Shown in pieces: positions 61,060 to 64,000 of a stretch of DNA of 64,000 nt. The notes beneath the pieces were generated by a model. The model made no database searches and was not told where the DNA came from. It saw nothing but the letters and a program-made list of their open reading frames with translations. The stretch comes from Salinisphaera sp. LB1. GTDB lineage: Bacteria > Pseudomonadota > Gammaproteobacteria > Nevskiales > Salinisphaeraceae. Position 1 is the first letter of the stretch. The number at the start of each line of letters is the position of its first letter. The stretch lies in the NCBI RefSeq assembly GCF_003177035.1, contig NZ_CP029488.1:2976001-3040000 (forward strand), written 5' to 3'. Both the position numbers and the translations under genes were made by a program.

Positions 61060-61638
61060 ATGAGCGGTTTTGACCGACAGCGCTATGACGAGGCCAGAGC
61101 CGTGTACGCCGGGGCCGACTGTCTGATCTCCGAGTCCGAGATCAACGCGGCCTACGACCGCATGGCCACCGAGATTACCCGCGATCTGGCCGAGCTGGAC
61201 CCGGTGGTGATGTGCGTGATGCTGGGCGGGCTGCAGGCTACCGCCGAACTCGGCAAGCGCCTGGCGTTTCCATTCGAACTCGATTACCTGCACGCCACCC
61301 GCTATCGCGGCGCCACCGCAGGCGGCGAACTGGTGTGGAAGGTCAGCCCGAGCCTGCGCCTGAACGGCCGGCATGTGCTGATCGTGGACGACATCATCGA
61401 CGAAGGCCATACCCTGGCCGCGATTCTCGAGGCCATCCGCAGTCAGGGCGCGGCCTCGGTGAGCACGGCGATGCTGCTGCTGAAAGACCACGATCGCCGG
61501 GTCCCCGGACTGAGCGCCGACTATGTCGGCTGCACCGTGGCCGATCGCTATGTCTTCGGCTCCGGGATGGATTACAAGGGCTATTACCGCCAGCTGCCCG
61601 GGGTCTGGGCGATTGGTCAGGCGGACGACACCCGATGA
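61060..61638 (+). CDS. hypoxanthine-guanine phosphoribosyltransferase
   Basis: A 192-residue type I phosphoribosyltransferase. VMLGGLQATAELGKRL, the flexible-loop segment LDYLHATRYRGATAGGELVW, and the PRPP motif HVLIVDDIIDEGHTL (about 108-122) support conversion of hypoxanthine or guanine with PRPP to IMP or GMP. ATG 61060 has AAGGA five bases upstream; ATG 61054 is possible. It overlaps the phosphorylase gene by four bases. Confidence 0.93.
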   Translation: MSGFDRQRYDEARAVYAGADCLISESEINAAYDRMATEITRDLAELDPVVMCVMLGGLQATAELGKRLAFPFELDYLHATRYRGATAGGELVWKVSPSLRLNGRHVLIVDDIIDEGHTLAAILEAIRSQGAASVSTAMLLLKDHDRRVPGLSADYVGCTVADRYVFGSGMDYKGYYRQLPGVWAIGQADDTR

Positions 61639-62387
61639 GCGCACCGATCGGCATCATCGGCGGGACCGCGCTGGCCAACCTCGCTGGCGTTGAGGGCGCG
61701 GCGACCGACGCAAACGCGCCGGACACCCCCTTCGGCCGGGCCTCGGGCCCGCGGGTCGCCGGCCGGTTCGCCGGTCGCGAGGTCTGTTTTGTCATGCGTC
61801 ATGGGCCCGGCCATCGGATCGCGCCCCACGCCATCAACTATCGCGCCAATATCCGCGCACTGGCGGATGCCGGCTGTCGCCAGGTGATCGCCGTCGCGGC
61901 CGTGGGCGGCATTACCGCCACCATGAGGCCGGGGCGGATCGTGGTGCCGCACCAGATCGTGGATTACAGCTGGGGGCGCACGCACACCTTTTACGAGGAC
62001 CCGGCGCGCGGCGAGCTGGATCATGTCGATTTCACCGATCCCTACGCGCCAGCGCTGCGCCGGGCGCTGATCCGCGCCGCCGAAGAACTCGGCTTCGACC
62101 CTGCCGAGCAGGCCGTGCATGGTGTGACCCAGGGCCCGCGCCTGGAAACCGCCGCCGAGATCGATCGCATGGAGCGCGACGGCTGCGACATCGTCGGCAT
62201 GACCGGCATGCCGGAGGCCGGGCTGGCGCGTGAGGCCGGGCTGGACTATGCCTGCGCCGCGGTGGTGGTGAACAAGGCCGCCGGCCGGACCGGCGGGCTG
62301 GCGATTCATGCCGAGATCGAGGCGACCCTGGCCCAGGGCATGCACGATATCGAGCGCCTGCTGGAAACCGTGCTGCCGGCGCTCTAG
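61635..62387 (+). CDS. S-methyl-5'-thioinosine (or thioadenosine) phosphorylase
   Basis: A 250-residue purine nucleoside phosphorylase of the MTAP/PNP fold. IGIIGGTALANL, MRHGPGHRIAPHAINYRANI, VGGIT, and DIVGMTGMPEAGLAREAGL match the Pseudomonas aeruginosa enzyme PA3004, which acts on methylthioinosine; residues that separate inosine from adenosine specificity cannot be decided from sequence alone. Hypoxanthine released would feed the preceding phosphoribosyltransferase. The frame upstream of ATG 61635 belongs to that gene in another phase. Confidence 0.9.
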   Translation: MSAPIGIIGGTALANLAGVEGAATDANAPDTPFGRASGPRVAGRFAGREVCFVMRHGPGHRIAPHAINYRANIRALADAGCRQVIAVAAVGGITATMRPGRIVVPHQIVDYSWGRTHTFYEDPARGELDHVDFTDPYAPALRRALIRAAEELGFDPAEQAVHGVTQGPRLETAAEIDRMERDGCDIVGMTGMPEAGLAREAGLDYACAAVVVNKAAGRTGGLAIHAEIEATLAQGMHDIERLLETVLPAL

Positions 62388-62769
62388 ACGGTTTTGTCGC
62401 GGCTGTTTCGGAAGGCAGTCCGCAAATAAACGCAAATGCGCGCTAACTTAAATTATGTACAAAGTTCAGTCAGAGGCTTGACGCCGCGATTGTTCACGCA
62501 GCTGCAGCCGCGGTGCCTTGATCTTCCTTTTATTTGGGCTCATTCGCGTGCATTTGCGGACAGAATGTCCTTGCTTATTGAGCCGGCTGAATATCGTACA
62601 TAATCAAGCCCGCGAATGATGACCGGAGTTCGGCGCTGAATCCGCCTCTGGCGTGTCTGTGTGTACGGCGCGTCGACGGCTGCTGTCCTGTTCAAGCCGA
62701 AAATAAAAGCGTGCTTATTGGCGGTTATCGGCGTCCATTTGCGGACTTTTTCGTTGCGCAACAAGCGAT
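62388..62769. repeat. intergenic region with GTCCGCAAAT-family repeats, no gene seen
   Basis: About 380 bases between the phosphorylase gene and mfd (convergent). Arm A, 62418-62443 (GTCCGCAAATAAACGC start), and arm B, 62541-62561 (ending GCATTTGCGGAC), form an inverted pair; arm C, 62720-62746 (ending CATTTGCGGAC), has the same orientation as B. The bases 62444-62540 and 62562-62719 are relatively AT-rich and show no convincing frame. Confidence 0.7.

Positions 62770-64000
<1,231 letters not shown>

Overview
The window is a stretch of gene-dense, high-GC chromosome from a gammaproteobacterium. Evidence for this is the order nnr-tsaE-amiB-(insert)-mutL-miaA-hfq-hflX-hflK-hflC-DUF2065-hisZ-purA, the blocks rpoE-rseA-rseB-mucD-lepA-lepB-DUF4845-rnc-era-recO-pdxJ and thrS-infC-rpmI-rplT-pheST-ihfA-merR, and an OprF-like OmpA. 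hisZ, an endonuclease-type MutL and the neighbours nagZ / MTA-type phosphorylase / mfd point to a lineage near pseudomonads and other high-GC halophilic gammaproteobacteria rather than enterics; a Salinisphaera-like organism is my guess, not a proof. Almost all genes are housekeeping. I see no prophage, CRISPR array, insertion sequence or secondary-metabolite cluster.

Layout. 1-5.1 kb: 3' end of pgi, metabolite repair (nnr), tRNA t6A (tsaE), amidase amiB and a divergent FAD-type oxidoreductase. 5.1-8.3 kb: a furA-katG peroxide-defence cassette on the minus strand, lying between amiB and mutL, which are neighbours in enterics. 8.5-19.7 kb: mismatch repair, tRNA modification, Hfq, HflX, the HflKC complex, hisZ, purA and a purine permease. 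19.7-24.1 kb: a PAS-GAF-GGDEF cyclase, tRNA-Asn, uvrB and tRNA-Val followed by a 175-bp unit that repeats the tRNA 3' end. 24.1-31.7 kb: the threonyl/phenylalanyl-tRNA synthetase, IF3, L35/L20 and IHF-alpha block, then tRNA-Pro. 31.8-38.4 kb: gluQ, an uncharacterised gene, ompA, prfB with its programmed frameshift, lysS and ygfZ. 38.5-44.7 kb: succinate dehydrogenase with two assembly factors, a nested palindromic element, a YgfX-like membrane protein and a secreted hydrolase. 44.8-55.4 kb: the sigma-E envelope-stress operon, LepA/LepB, RNase III, Era, RecO and PdxJ. 55.4-64 kb: cysM, a degenerate exonuclease-like protein, rlmD, a CYTH phosphatase, nagZ, an MscS channel, a purine-salvage pair, and the 3' part of mfd.

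The most unusual signals are: (1) the tRNA-Val locus, whose layout resembles the Escherichia coli tyrT/rtT repeat; (2) a 263-bp three-armed nested palindrome between sdhE and ygfX; (3) the furA-katG cassette, which keeps an actinobacterial-looking FurA operator and a promoter so close to the ATG that the mRNA should be leaderless; (4) an ihfA gene without its usual stop that runs on into a merR gene lacking a good start; (5) a PolB-type exonuclease relative with its first catalytic acidic pair lost; (6) an extra lysine-rich segment inside HflK; and (7) a mitochondrial/alphaproteobacterial-type SdhAF4 homologue in the same operon region as SdhE. No wholly new multi-gene defence or metabolic system is apparent.
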